DNA of 64,000 nt from Klenkia taihuensis (GTDB taxonomy: Bacteria > Actinomycetota > Actinomycetes > Mycobacteriales > Geodermatophilaceae). The stretch spans positions 1 through 64,000 of the forward strand of contig NZ_FOMD01000003.1 in assembly GCF_900112525.1 (NCBI RefSeq). The letters are read 5' to 3'. The notes under the pieces are model-generated. The model was not told where the DNA came from and did not search any database. It worked only from the letters and a program-made list of their open reading frames with translations. Shown piece by piece: positions 18,238-26,579 of this stretch. Numbering within the stretch: position 1 is the stretch's first letter; each line of letters starts with the position of its first letter. The translations under genes were made by a program, and so were the position numbers.

Positions 18238-20457
18238 CTACTGAGCTACGTGGGGTTGCCGACCCGGGGGGGCGCGCTCGGCCAGCTCGGACGCCGGGAC
18301 CGGCCGGCCGAACAGCCAGCCCTGGCCGGCGTCGATGCCGAACCCGGCCAGCCGGGCGTGCTGCTCGGCGGTCTCCACGCCCTCGGCGAGTACCTGGATG
18401 CCCAGCGCCGACGCGAGGCTGGTGAGCCCGGCGATGAGCTCGTCGCTGGTGTCGGGGCCGGTGATGGAGCGGTCGAGCTTGAGCACGCCGACGGGGTAGC
18501 GGTGCAGGTAGCCCAGGGAGGTGTAGCCGGTGCCGAAGTCGTCCAGGCTCACCCCGACGCCGAGGTCGGCCAGCTCGTGCAGCGCGGCCACGCCGGCGTC
18601 GACGGGCAGGGCCTCGTGCTCGGTGATCTCCAGGTGCAGGCGGCGCGGGTCCAGCCCGCTGGCGTGCAGGGCGTCGAGGACCCGGGTGGCCAGCAGCGGG
18701 TCCACCATCGACGAGCGCCCGAGGTTGACGCTCACGGTGCGGTCGGCGTCCCAGCCGGCGGCCTCGCGGCAGGCCTCGGCCAGCACCCAGCCGTCCAGGG
18801 CGGCGCCCTGGCCCTGGCTCTCGGCGACGGGCAGGAAGGCGTCGGGGGCGAGCAGCCCGCGGGTGGGGTGCTGCCAGCGGACCAGGGCCTCGTGGCCGAG
18901 CACCCGGCCGTCGACCAGGTCGACCAGCGGTTGGTAGACCAGGAACAGCTCCCCGGCGCCGGACCCGCCCGCCACGAGCCGGCACAGGTCCTCGCCCAGG
19001 CCCAGCTGGCCGAGGACCTCCTGCCGCTGGGCCGGCACGAACGCCGTCGCGGCACCGCGGTGGACGGCCTTGCTGGTGTAGAGCGCGATGTCGGCGTCGG
19101 CCAGCGCGAGCGGCAGCCGGCTGTCGTCGTCCAGGTCGACCCAGCCGGCGCTGGCGCGGACGGCGAAGCGGGTGCCCGGCGCCACGGGGAGGGTGACCGG
19201 GGCGTCGAGGGCGGCGCGCAGCACGTCGTCCACGGCCGGGGCGTCGGGGCCGAGCACGAGGACGAACTCGTCGCCGCCGGAGCGGGCGACGGTGCCGGCG
19301 CCGCCGACCGCCGTCCGCAGCCGGTCGGCGACCGCGCAGAGCAGCTGGTCGCCGGCCTCGTGGCCGTGGGTGTCGTTGACGACCTTGAAGTCGTCCAGGT
19401 CCAGCAGCGCGAGCCGGCCGACGGGGCCGTCGGCGGCGGTCAGCAGGAGGCGGTCGAACGCGCTCTGCAGGCCGCGGCGGTTGGCCAGGCCGGTCAGCGG
19501 GTCGAGCCGGGCGTAGGTCTCGCTGGCCGCCAGTGCCTGCGCGCCGCGGGCGGTGGTGAGCACGGCGAGGGCGGTGCCGGCGGCCAGGTACACCAGCCAC
19601 GGCAGCCGGCCGGCCGGGTGCAGCAGGGCCAGCACCAGCGGCACCGGGGCGAGCGCGACCAGGCCCAGCACCCGGCCGGACTCCGGGCGCAGGTGGCGCA
19701 GGGAGGCGGAGGAGAAGGCGGACGGGGCGCTGGGGTGCAGTGCGCCGGCGACGAACAGGGCCATGGACAGCGCCCAGAGCAGCTGCACGGGGCGGTCCAG
19801 CGGCTGCAGCCGCAGCCCGGTGGAGGAGGCGACCATGTCGTAGAGGCAGTTGACGGCGCCGCCGGCGAGCAGCAGCTGCAGGCTGCGGGTCAGCCCGGCC
19901 CGGGAGCAGGCGAAGCGCAGCAGCACCGCGACGACCAGGGCGTCGACCGGGGCCCAGGCCGAGCCCACGGGGGCGTCGGCCGACAGCGCGGTGGTGACGA
20001 TCTGGGCGGTGGCCAGCCCGGTGACGACGACGAGCGCGGCCTGGTCGGCCCGGCGTCCCCAGGCGCCGCGGCCGCGGACCCGGCGCTCGGCCGGGCGCGC
20101 CCGCAGGTGCTGGGCGTAGAGGCTCACGGTCAGGGTCACCGCCAGCACCAGGCCGAGCAGCTGGGTCACCGACGCGAGGGCGGGGGAGGGGACGGTGGCG
20201 GCCATGGAGACCGCCCAGGCGCCGAGCATGCCGGCGACCAGCGCCCACAGGGTCCACCCGGTCCGGCGGTGCAGCAGCACGGTGAGCGGGGCGAGGGCGG
20301 CCAGCACGCTGACGGCGACGACGCCGGTGGCCCGGGTGCCCGGCAGCGCGCACAGCAGCAGCGCCGCGACGGTGGCGGCGGCGAGCAGGCGAGCGGGGGC
20401 GGTCACCCGGGTGTTGTCGGCCCGGAGCGGGTCGTGCTTGACCGGGCGGGTCCGCAT
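18238..20457 (-). CDS. Membrane GGDEF-EAL protein
   Basis: A 739-residue cyclic-di-GMP enzyme. About 290 residues of hydrophobic segments (some eight membrane helices) form the N-terminus. The GGDEF domain has an intact RSGGDEFVLVL but no RxxD inhibitory site just upstream. The EAL domain carries EALVRW, NLGRSS, EITEHE, DDFGTGYTS, the catalytic-lysine region VLKLDRS, EGVET and GQGWLFGRP, so the phosphodiesterase half looks complete. ATG 20457 lies one base after the stop of the paralogue upstream, so the two are co-translated or at least co-transcribed. The net direction, synthesis or breakdown of c-di-GMP, cannot be decided. Confidence 0.92.
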   Translation of the reverse strand: MRTRPVKHDPLRADNTRVTAPARLLAAATVAALLLCALPGTRATGVVAVSVLAALAPLTVLLHRRTGWTLWALVAGMLGAWAVSMAATVPSPALASVTQLLGLVLAVTLTVSLYAQHLRARPAERRVRGRGAWGRRADQAALVVVTGLATAQIVTTALSADAPVGSAWAPVDALVVAVLLRFACSRAGLTRSLQLLLAGGAVNCLYDMVASSTGLRLQPLDRPVQLLWALSMALFVAGALHPSAPSAFSSASLRHLRPESGRVLGLVALAPVPLVLALLHPAGRLPWLVYLAAGTALAVLTTARGAQALAASETYARLDPLTGLANRRGLQSAFDRLLLTAADGPVGRLALLDLDDFKVVNDTHGHEAGDQLLCAVADRLRTAVGGAGTVARSGGDEFVLVLGPDAPAVDDVLRAALDAPVTLPVAPGTRFAVRASAGWVDLDDDSRLPLALADADIALYTSKAVHRGAATAFVPAQRQEVLGQLGLGEDLCRLVAGGSGAGELFLVYQPLVDLVDGRVLGHEALVRWQHPTRGLLAPDAFLPVAESQGQGAALDGWVLAEACREAAGWDADRTVSVNLGRSSMVDPLLATRVLDALHASGLDPRRLHLEITEHEALPVDAGVAALHELADLGVGVSLDDFGTGYTSLGYLHRYPVGVLKLDRSITGPDTSDELIAGLTSLASALGIQVLAEGVETAEQHARLAGFGIDAGQGWLFGRPVPASELAERAPPGRQPHVAQ

Positions 20458-20458
20458 G

Positions 20459-22642
20459 TCATCCCTCGGGGGTTGCCGCGCCGGCCGGCTGCGGGCGCAG
20501 GTCGCCGAGCCGGTCGGTGGGGACCGGGCGGCCGAACAGCCAGCCCTGGCCGGCGTCCACCCCGAGGCGGGCCAGCCGGGCGCACTGCTCGTCGGTCTCG
20601 ATGCCCTCCGCGAGCACCGTGGTGCCCAGCGCGTCGGCGAGGCCGACCAGGCCGCGCAGCAGGGCGAGGGAGGCGTCGGGGCCGGTGACGCTGCGGTCGA
20701 GCTTGAGCACGGTGATCGGGTAGCGCTGCAGGTAGGCGACCGAGGTGTAGCCGGTGCCGAAGTCGTCCAGCGCGAGCCCGACGCCGTCGGCGGCGAGCTG
20801 GTGCAGCGCCAGCACGCCGGCGTCGGCGGGCAGCTGGTCGTGCTCGGTGATCTCCAGGTGCAGCCGGGCGGCCGGCAGGCCGGTGGTGGCCAGTGCGGCG
20901 CGGACGGTGCCGGCCAGGCCCGGGTCGACCATGGAGGAGCGGCCGAGGTTGACGCTGACCGTCCAGGTGGGGTCGGGCCAGGCCAGCGCGGCGCAGCAGG
21001 CCTCGCGCAGCACCCAGGCGTCGATGGCTGCGCCGTGGCCCTGGGCCTCGGCGACCGGCAGGAAGGTGTCGGGGGAGAGCAGGCCGCGCTCGGGGTGCCG
21101 CCAGCGGACCAGCGCCTCGCACCCGCGCACGGTGCGCGCGGGAAGCGAGACCAGCGGCTGGAACAGCAGCACCAGTTCACCGGCGCCGGGGTCGCCGGCC
21201 ACCAGGCGGCGCAGGTCGGCGCCGAGGGCGAGGGAGCCCAGCACCTGCTCGCGCTGCTCGGGGGCGAAGCGGGTGGCGCGGCCTCGGGCGCCGTCCTTGC
21301 TGGCGTAGAGGGCGACGTCGGCGTCGGCGAGGGCCAGCGGCAGCTCGCTGGCGCCGGTCAGCTCGACCCAGCCGGCGCTGCAGCGGACCGGGAAGTCCAG
21401 CCCGGCCAGCGGCACGGGCGCAGCGAACGCGGTGGCCAGCAGCGCGTCGACGTCGGGGGCGCCGGGGCGCAGCAGCAGCACGAACTCGTCGCCGCCGGAG
21501 CGGGTGACGGTGCCGGTGCCGCCGACCGCGTCGGCCAGCCGGGCGGCGACGGCGACGAGCAGCCCGTCGCCGGTCTCGTGGCCGTAGGTGTCGTTGACGT
21601 GCTTGAAGTCGTCGAGGTCGAGGACGGCGAGGCGGCCCACGCGGGAGACGGGGTCGGTGGTGGGCGGGAGGAGGTCCTCGAAGGCGACCCGCAGCCCGCG
21701 CCGGTTGGCCAGGCCGGTGAGCGGGTCGCGGCGGGCCAGCTGCTCGCTGGCCCGGATGGTCTGCGCGCCGCGCACGATGGCCAGCGCGGCGACCGCGGCG
21801 GCGGCACCCAGGTGCACGGTGAGCGGGAGCGCGGCGGCGCTGTCGAGCAGGGCGAGGGCCACCGGCACCAGCACCAGCGGGGCGGTGCCGAGCAGCCGGG
21901 CGGACTCCGAGCGCAGCCGGGTCAGCCGGGCGGGGGAGAACGCGGTGGTCATGCCCGGGTGCAGGGTGCCGGCGAGGAAGAACAGCATCGCGACGACCCA
22001 GACCACGTTCTGGCCGGTCTGCGGGCCGGTGATGCGCACACCGGAGTCGGCGACCAGGCAGTCGTAGACCGCGGCCCCGACCCCGCCGACGGTGAGCAGC
22101 CGCATGCTGGGGCCGAGGTCGGCGCGGGAGGCGGTGAAGCGCAGCAGCAGGCAGATGAGGACGAGGTCGAAGGGGGCGAACGCGACCGACCAGGGCGCGC
22201 CGGGGACGAGCGCGCCGGCGACGGCCTGCACGAGGGCGAGCGCGATGACGACGGCGACCATGGCCTGGTCGCTGCGGTGGCCCCAGGTCTCGCGGCGGCT
22301 GCGCCGGCGGTCGCGCGGGGCGGCCCGGCGCTGCCGGGTGAACAGGACGGCGAACAGCCCGGTGGCGACGGCGATGCCCAGCGCCTGGGCAGCCACGGCG
22401 AGGGTCGGGGCGGTGTGCGCGAAGGCGAGGGCGGCCCACCAGCAGGCGAGCATGGCGCTGACCGCGACCCAGGGCTCGGGCCGGGCCGGCCGGTACCGGC
22501 GGACGGCGACCAGCGGGGCGGTGGCGGCCAGCGCGGTGATGGTCAGCACGGTGCCGACCCGGGTGGGCGGCCAGGCGCCGAGGGCCAGCACGACGGCGGC
22601 CGCGGACAGCGCGAGGGCGCGTGCGGCAGCCGGAGGGGTCAC
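20459..22642 (-). CDS. Membrane GGDEF-EAL protein, tandem paralogue
   Basis: About 727 residues with the same layout as the gene that follows it: multi-pass membrane N-terminus, GGDEF (RSGGDEFVLLL, no RxxD inhibitory site), and EAL with EALVRW, NLGRSS, EITEHD, DDFGTGYTS, LKLDRSV, EGIET and GQGWLFGRP. Sequence similarity across the whole length indicates a tandem duplication. The start is not certain: GTG 22642 opens the frame just before the first membrane segment, without a clear ribosome binding site; longer frames overlap the lipoprotein gene upstream. Confidence 0.9.
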   Translation of the reverse strand: MTPPAAARALALSAAAVVLALGAWPPTRVGTVLTITALAATAPLVAVRRYRPARPEPWVAVSAMLACWWAALAFAHTAPTLAVAAQALGIAVATGLFAVLFTRQRRAAPRDRRRSRRETWGHRSDQAMVAVVIALALVQAVAGALVPGAPWSVAFAPFDLVLICLLLRFTASRADLGPSMRLLTVGGVGAAVYDCLVADSGVRITGPQTGQNVVWVVAMLFFLAGTLHPGMTTAFSPARLTRLRSESARLLGTAPLVLVPVALALLDSAAALPLTVHLGAAAAVAALAIVRGAQTIRASEQLARRDPLTGLANRRGLRVAFEDLLPPTTDPVSRVGRLAVLDLDDFKHVNDTYGHETGDGLLVAVAARLADAVGGTGTVTRSGGDEFVLLLRPGAPDVDALLATAFAAPVPLAGLDFPVRCSAGWVELTGASELPLALADADVALYASKDGARGRATRFAPEQREQVLGSLALGADLRRLVAGDPGAGELVLLFQPLVSLPARTVRGCEALVRWRHPERGLLSPDTFLPVAEAQGHGAAIDAWVLREACCAALAWPDPTWTVSVNLGRSSMVDPGLAGTVRAALATTGLPAARLHLEITEHDQLPADAGVLALHQLAADGVGLALDDFGTGYTSVAYLQRYPITVLKLDRSVTGPDASLALLRGLVGLADALGTTVLAEGIETDEQCARLARLGVDAGQGWLFGRPVPTDRLGDLRPQPAGAATPEG

Positions 22643-22698
22643 GGAATGCGGGTCGGCGGGGTTCCGTCCGGACTTGACCCGCTGCTCACCCGTGCGGG

Positions 22699-23526
22699 TC
22701 AGCCGGTGACGTCGTCGCAGCCGGTCTCGTCGGGCAGCAGCGGCCGGAACACCACCGTCCAGGTACCGGCGCCGTCGGTCCACGGGGTCACGGTGTCGGC
22801 GGCCTGGGCGGCGGTGACCAGGGCGGCGGCCTGCTCGCCGGTGGCGAGGGCGCAGCCGACGTCGGGGGTCACGGCCTCACCGGGCAGCGGCGGACCGGGC
22901 CAGGCGACCGGGTCCCGCACGAGCGCCGGGTCGCCGGGGACGTACGCGCTGGCGAAGGCGGCGACCGCGGTGGGCGTGTACCTGCCGAGCGGCTCGCTCT
23001 CCGTCAGGGCGAGCAGCCGGTCGACGAGGTCGGCCAGGTCCTGGCGGGCGGTGGCCTGCTCGTCGGTGAGGGACGGGTCGCCGACGGCCTCGGTGAGCGC
23101 GTAGACGTCGCGGGTGTCGGTGCCGTCGGCGGTGGCGAGGGTGATCGAGGTGGTGCGGGCGTCGGCGATCTGCGGGTCGCCGAGGTCGGCGGTGCCGGCC
23201 ACCCCGGCGTCCTGGGCCGCCTGGACGAGCTCGGCGAGGGTGTCCTCGTCGACCCGGTTCACCTGGACGTTGGGCCACGCGGGGGCGGGGTAGATCGCGA
23301 TGACCGGGCCGTTGCTGAGCACCCGCCCGTCGCGGTACACGCTGACCGCGGGCAGCTCGGTGGGGGCGGTCCCGGCGGGGGCGAACCCGCCGCCGACGGC
23401 CACCCGCAGCACGAGGGCGTCGCCGTCGTCGGGCAGCTGCGGGGCTGGCGGGCCGACGGCGTCCTGCCGCTGCCCGCAGGCGGTCAGCGCGAGCAGGCCG
23501 GCCAGGACCACCAGGCGGGTGCGCAT
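22699..23526 (-). CDS. Putative lipoprotein
   Basis: A 275-residue exported protein. The N-terminus MRTRLVVLAGLLALTACG is a lipoprotein signal peptide with lipobox LTAC, so the mature protein is probably acylated at Cys and held on the outer face of the membrane. The mature part is acidic, without recognisable catalytic motifs; stretches such as YRDGRVLSNGPVIAIYPAP and LGRYTPTAVAAFASAYVPG recur in uncharacterised actinobacterial lipoproteins. It lies 22 bp downstream of the sortase gene on the same strand. Confidence 0.82.
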   Translation of the reverse strand: MRTRLVVLAGLLALTACGQRQDAVGPPAPQLPDDGDALVLRVAVGGGFAPAGTAPTELPAVSVYRDGRVLSNGPVIAIYPAPAWPNVQVNRVDEDTLAELVQAAQDAGVAGTADLGDPQIADARTTSITLATADGTDTRDVYALTEAVGDPSLTDEQATARQDLADLVDRLLALTESEPLGRYTPTAVAAFASAYVPGDPALVRDPVAWPGPPLPGEAVTPDVGCALATGEQAAALVTAAQAADTVTPWTDGAGTWTVVFRPLLPDETGCDDVTG

Positions 23527-23548
23527 GCCCCCGAGCGTGCCGCACCCG

Positions 23549-24277
23549 TCACCGGACGGCGACGAGGCTCGCGAAGACGACGACGTTGTCCCGGTAGTCG
23601 CCGGTGCCCTCGTCGAAGGCGCCGCCGCAGGTGATGAGCCGGAGCTGGGCGGTGGTCGTGTCGCCGTAGACCTCGTCGGTGGGGAATTCGTCCTTGTCGT
23701 GCTCGGTCACGCGGTCGACCACGAAGACCGCAGTGCTGCCGTCGGCGCGCTGCACCTCGACCTCGTCGCCGGGCAGCAGCTCGCGCAGGCCGACGAAGGT
23801 GCCGGGCTCGCCGGCCCAGTCAACGTGACCGGCGAGCACCGCCGGGCCGAGGACGCCGGGCGTGGGGGAGCCGGTGTACCAGCCGACCGGCTCGGCGCCG
23901 TCGGGCGTCTCGAGCTCGCCGTCGTCCTCGAGCCCCAGGTCGACGATGTCCGCCGACACGCGGAGCACCGGGATGCGCACCTCGACCGGTGCGCTCGCGG
24001 TGAGCAGCAGCGGGACCGCGGCCGAGGGGACGGCCAACGGTTCGGCTGCCGGCGCCACGGCCGGGTCGACGGGCGCCGAGACGGTGGCGACGACGTCCTG
24101 CCGCACCGGCTCGGCCCCGCCGGGCGCGAGGAGGAGGGCCCCGACCCCGGCCGCGGCCAGGGATGCGGACAGCGCCGTCCAGGCCCGCGTGGTGGAGCGG
24201 CTGCCGGAGCGGGACCGGCGCCGCTCGTACCGGGTGACGTGCACCAGCGGCGGCGGGTAGACCCCGACGATGCGCAC
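23549..24277 (-). CDS. Class F sortase
   Basis: About 242 residues. A basic N-terminus and one membrane helix (ALSASLAAAGVGALLLAPGG) anchor a sortase domain outside the cell. The catalytic histidine lies in VLAGHVDWAG, the cysteine in LRLITCGGAFD, and the conserved arginine is most likely the one in TGDYRDNVVVFA. The compact size and spacing fit class F, the actinobacterial group. Tandem GTG codons at 24280 and 24277 are candidates; GGGGAGG lies 5 nt before 24277 but sits inside a perfect hairpin (24281-24310), which may limit translation. The gene upstream encodes an excalibur protein with a sorting-signal-like C-terminus, a likely substrate. Confidence 0.88.
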   Translation of the reverse strand: MRIVGVYPPPLVHVTRYERRRSRSGSRSTTRAWTALSASLAAAGVGALLLAPGGAEPVRQDVVATVSAPVDPAVAPAAEPLAVPSAAVPLLLTASAPVEVRIPVLRVSADIVDLGLEDDGELETPDGAEPVGWYTGSPTPGVLGPAVLAGHVDWAGEPGTFVGLRELLPGDEVEVQRADGSTAVFVVDRVTEHDKDEFPTDEVYGDTTTAQLRLITCGGAFDEGTGDYRDNVVVFASLVAVR

Positions 24278-24280
24278 CAC

Positions 24281-24310
24281 GACCTCCCCGGGCGGGTGCC
24301 CGGGGAGGTC
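24281..24310 (-). promoter_or_regulatory. Perfect hairpin covering the sortase ribosome binding site
   Basis: GACCTCCCCGGGC (24281-24293) and GCCCGGGGAGGTC (24298-24310) are exact reverse complements with a 4-nt loop. On the minus-strand transcript the 3' arm contains GGGGAGG, the Shine-Dalgarno of the sortase gene starting at 24277/24280. There is no T-tract after it, so an intrinsic terminator is less likely than a structure that hides the ribosome binding site or pauses polymerase between the excalibur gene and the sortase gene. Confidence 0.75.
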
Positions 24311-24350
24311 GCGATCCGGCGCGCGGTGCCGCACGGTGGGTGGGGCCGGG

Positions 24351-24752
24351 TCAGGCCGAGGCGCGGGCGCTGCGGCGGGCGGCCACACCGGCACCGGCTG
24401 CCCCGACGAGCGCGAGGCCGCCGACGGCGTAGGGCAGGACGCCCGGGCCCTCGGTCGAGCTGCCGTCGCCGGCGGCGACGGCACCCTGCGGGCGGTTGGA
24501 GACCTGCGCGCCGCCGTTCGCCGCGACGGTGGTCCCGTCCTCGGCGCCGCCCGAGGGCAGGGACTCGCAGGCGATCCCGTCGTCGTCCTGGTCGAGGTTG
24601 TTCGGGTCGGCCCGGTTGGCGTCCAGCACCGCCTGGGCCTCGGCCTGCGTGGCGAAGTCGCTGCAGTTCAGGTCGGCCGCGCTGGCGGGACCGGCGAGGA
24701 CGACGGTGAAGCCGGCGGTGGCCAGGACGGTGAGGGTGGTGCGCAGTCGCAT
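24351..24752 (-). CDS. Excalibur calcium-binding domain surface protein
   Basis: A 133-residue exported protein. A signal peptide (TVLATAGFTVVLAGPASA) is followed directly by an excalibur domain: DLNCSDFATQAEAQAVL with a later DQDDDGIACE, the DxDxDGxxCE calcium loop. A Gly/Ala/Ser linker leads to a C-terminal hydrophobic stretch and a basic tail (ARRSARASA). The sequence VLPYAVGG just before that stretch resembles a sortase sorting signal, though it is not a textbook LPxTG. GGGAGA precedes the ATG at 24752. The sortase gene follows at a short distance, so co-function is plausible. Confidence 0.87.
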   Translation of the reverse strand: MRLRTTLTVLATAGFTVVLAGPASAADLNCSDFATQAEAQAVLDANRADPNNLDQDDDGIACESLPSGGAEDGTTVAANGGAQVSNRPQGAVAAGDGSSTEGPGVLPYAVGGLALVGAAGAGVAARRSARASA

Positions 24753-24889
24753 GGGGTCTCCCGTGTCGGTGGGTGGGACCTGAGCATCAGCTGTGCACCG
24801 ATCGAAAGGAACCAGCTCGTTCTGAAACTATGACGGGAAGAATTGGCAGAAGATGTGCCGTGGCGCAGTTGCCAGTCGTGACCCCGGTG

Positions 24890-26074
24890 TCAGGGCCAGG
24901 CGGGCAGCTCGTACTCGTCGGCGGGCGGGTTGCCGAAGCGGCCCAGCGCGGTGCCGAGCTTCTTCGCCACCGGGCTCGCCGCCAGCTTGAGCGCCGTCCC
25001 CAGGACCTTCCGGCCCAGGTCGGTCTGCGGGTTGGCCAGGCCGGGTGTGCCCGGCGGCAGCGACTGGCCCTTCTCGACGAAGGGCCGCATCCGGGCGTCG
25101 TAGTCGGCGAAGGCGGCGCGGTGGTCGTCGTGCGCGGCCAGGCAGGCGGCGAGGGTGTAGGCGCCGGACAGCGCGAGCGTGGTGCCGATGCCGCTGACCG
25201 GGGTGGCGCACCAGGCGGCGTCGCCGGTGAGCACGACCCGGCCGACCGACCAGCGGTCCAGGTGGATCTGCGACAGGTCCTCGAGGTACATCGGGGCGTC
25301 GTCGAGCTCCGCGAGGATGCGGTCGGTCTGCCAGCCGGCGCCGGCGAAGGCCCGCCGCAGCAGGGTGACCTGGGCGTCGCGGTCGAGGACGTCGATGCCG
25401 CGGACGTCGGTCATCAGGTTCAGCATCGCGCGCTGGGTGCCGGTGTCGTCCGGGCGCAGGTTGACCCCGCGGCCCTGCCCGGCGACGTACCAGCGCCACC
25501 AGTCGGTGTCGTCGTCGATGCGCGGGATGGTCAGGTAGGCGATGACCATGCCGAGGTACCGGCGCGGGGCGTCGGGCAGCACCAGGTCGCGGCTGCGGGA
25601 GTTGACTCCGTCGGCCAGGACGACGAGGTCGTAGCGCTCCTCCTTCCCCGACAGGAAGGTGACGTCGACGCCGTCCGGGTCCTGGTCGAGCGCGGCGATC
25701 TGGTCGCCGAACCGGTAGGCGACGTCGTCCTGCGTGTGCTCGAACAGCAGCTGGCCGAGGCGGCCGCGCAGGATCTCCAGCTCCGCGGTCGGGCCGGTGG
25801 TGTCGTCGGTGCTGGCGGGGAAGCGGGCCAGTTCGCGGCCGCCCTCGCCGAGCAAGACGGTGCCCTGCTCGCCGGTGCCGTGCGCGAGCGCGGCCTCCTC
25901 GAGGCCCATCCGGCGCAGCACCTCGCGAGCGGCGCCGCGGACGTCGATGTTCTGGCCCTCGTCGCGCAGCGAGTCGGCGCGCTCGACGACGGTGACGTCG
26001 TGGCCGGCGCGGGCGAGCCAGGAGGCGGTGGTGGGGCCGGCGACGCTGGCGCCGGAGACGAGCACGGAGGTCAT
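24890..26074 (-). CDS. FAD-dependent monooxygenase
   Basis: A 394-residue single-component flavoprotein of the PHBH/TetX-like group. The N-terminal dinucleotide fold begins VLVSGASVAGPTTASWLAR and continues to VVERA; the second FAD motif is VVLTGDAAWCATPVSGIG. A middle motif around DLVVLADGVNSRSRD matches the NADPH/FAD-contact DG motif. The GTG-rich upstream region offers longer frames, but ATG 26074 fits the family start. It stands alone, divergent from the YCII-sigma pair. Substrates for relatives range from aromatic compounds to antibiotics; none is indicated here. Confidence 0.88.
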   Translation of the reverse strand: MTSVLVSGASVAGPTTASWLARAGHDVTVVERADSLRDEGQNIDVRGAAREVLRRMGLEEAALAHGTGEQGTVLLGEGGRELARFPASTDDTTGPTAELEILRGRLGQLLFEHTQDDVAYRFGDQIAALDQDPDGVDVTFLSGKEERYDLVVLADGVNSRSRDLVLPDAPRRYLGMVIAYLTIPRIDDDTDWWRWYVAGQGRGVNLRPDDTGTQRAMLNLMTDVRGIDVLDRDAQVTLLRRAFAGAGWQTDRILAELDDAPMYLEDLSQIHLDRWSVGRVVLTGDAAWCATPVSGIGTTLALSGAYTLAACLAAHDDHRAAFADYDARMRPFVEKGQSLPPGTPGLANPQTDLGRKVLGTALKLAASPVAKKLGTALGRFGNPPADEYELPAWP

Positions 26075-26171
26075 GCGGTCGAGTCTGCCGAGGATGTCGA
26101 GAACGGCGACCCGGCTCCGTCCCCTGGGTGTGAGCGGCGAGGATGAGCCGCACGGACGCGAGGAGACGACC

Positions 26172-26579
26172 ATGCCGAAGTACCTGATGCTCAAGCACTA
26201 CCGCGGTGCCCCTGCCCCGAGCAACGACGTCCCGCTGGACAAGTGGACGCCGGAGGAGTGGCAGGCCCACGTGCAGTTCATGGGCGAGTTCGCCGAGCGG
26301 CTGCAGGACACCGGGGAGTTCGTGTCGGCCGACGCGCTGGCGCCGGAGGGCACCTGGGTCCGCTTCGACGGCGAGGGCAAGCCGCCGGTCACCGACGGCC
26401 CGTTCCCCGAGACCAAGGACCTGATCGCCGGCTGGATGATCATCGACGTCGCCGACTACGACCGGGCGCTGGAGCTGGCGGGTGAGCTGTCCGCGGCGCC
26501 GGGCGCGGGCGGGCGGCCGCTGGGTGAGTGGCTGGAGCTGCGGCCGGTGATGAGCGAGCCGCCGACCGTCACGGAGTGA
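26172..26579 (+). CDS. YCII-related (DGPF) protein
   Basis: A 135-residue small protein of the YCII/DGPF family. It starts PKYLMLKHYRG and has the signature VTDGPFPETKDLIAGWMI, with the family motif DGPF. AGGAGA precedes the ATG at 26172. Its stop overlaps the GTG of the ECF42-type sigma factor gene (GTGA). Genes of this family typically accompany ECF42 sigma factors in actinobacteria and other phyla, where they are regarded as partners rather than anti-sigma factors; the biochemical role is unknown. Confidence 0.92.
   Translation: MPKYLMLKHYRGAPAPSNDVPLDKWTPEEWQAHVQFMGEFAERLQDTGEFVSADALAPEGTWVRFDGEGKPPVTDGPFPETKDLIAGWMIIDVADYDRALELAGELSAAPGAGGRPLGEWLELRPVMSEPPTVTE

Noticed and set aside
18250-20688. 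An 812-codon open frame on the plus strand
   Set aside because: Antisense to the GGDEF-EAL genes whose motifs are complete on the minus strand.
24281-24310. Reading the perfect hairpin before the sortase as an intrinsic terminator
   Set aside because: There is no T-tract on the minus strand after it, and its 3' arm contains the ribosome binding site of the next gene, so a translational role fits better.
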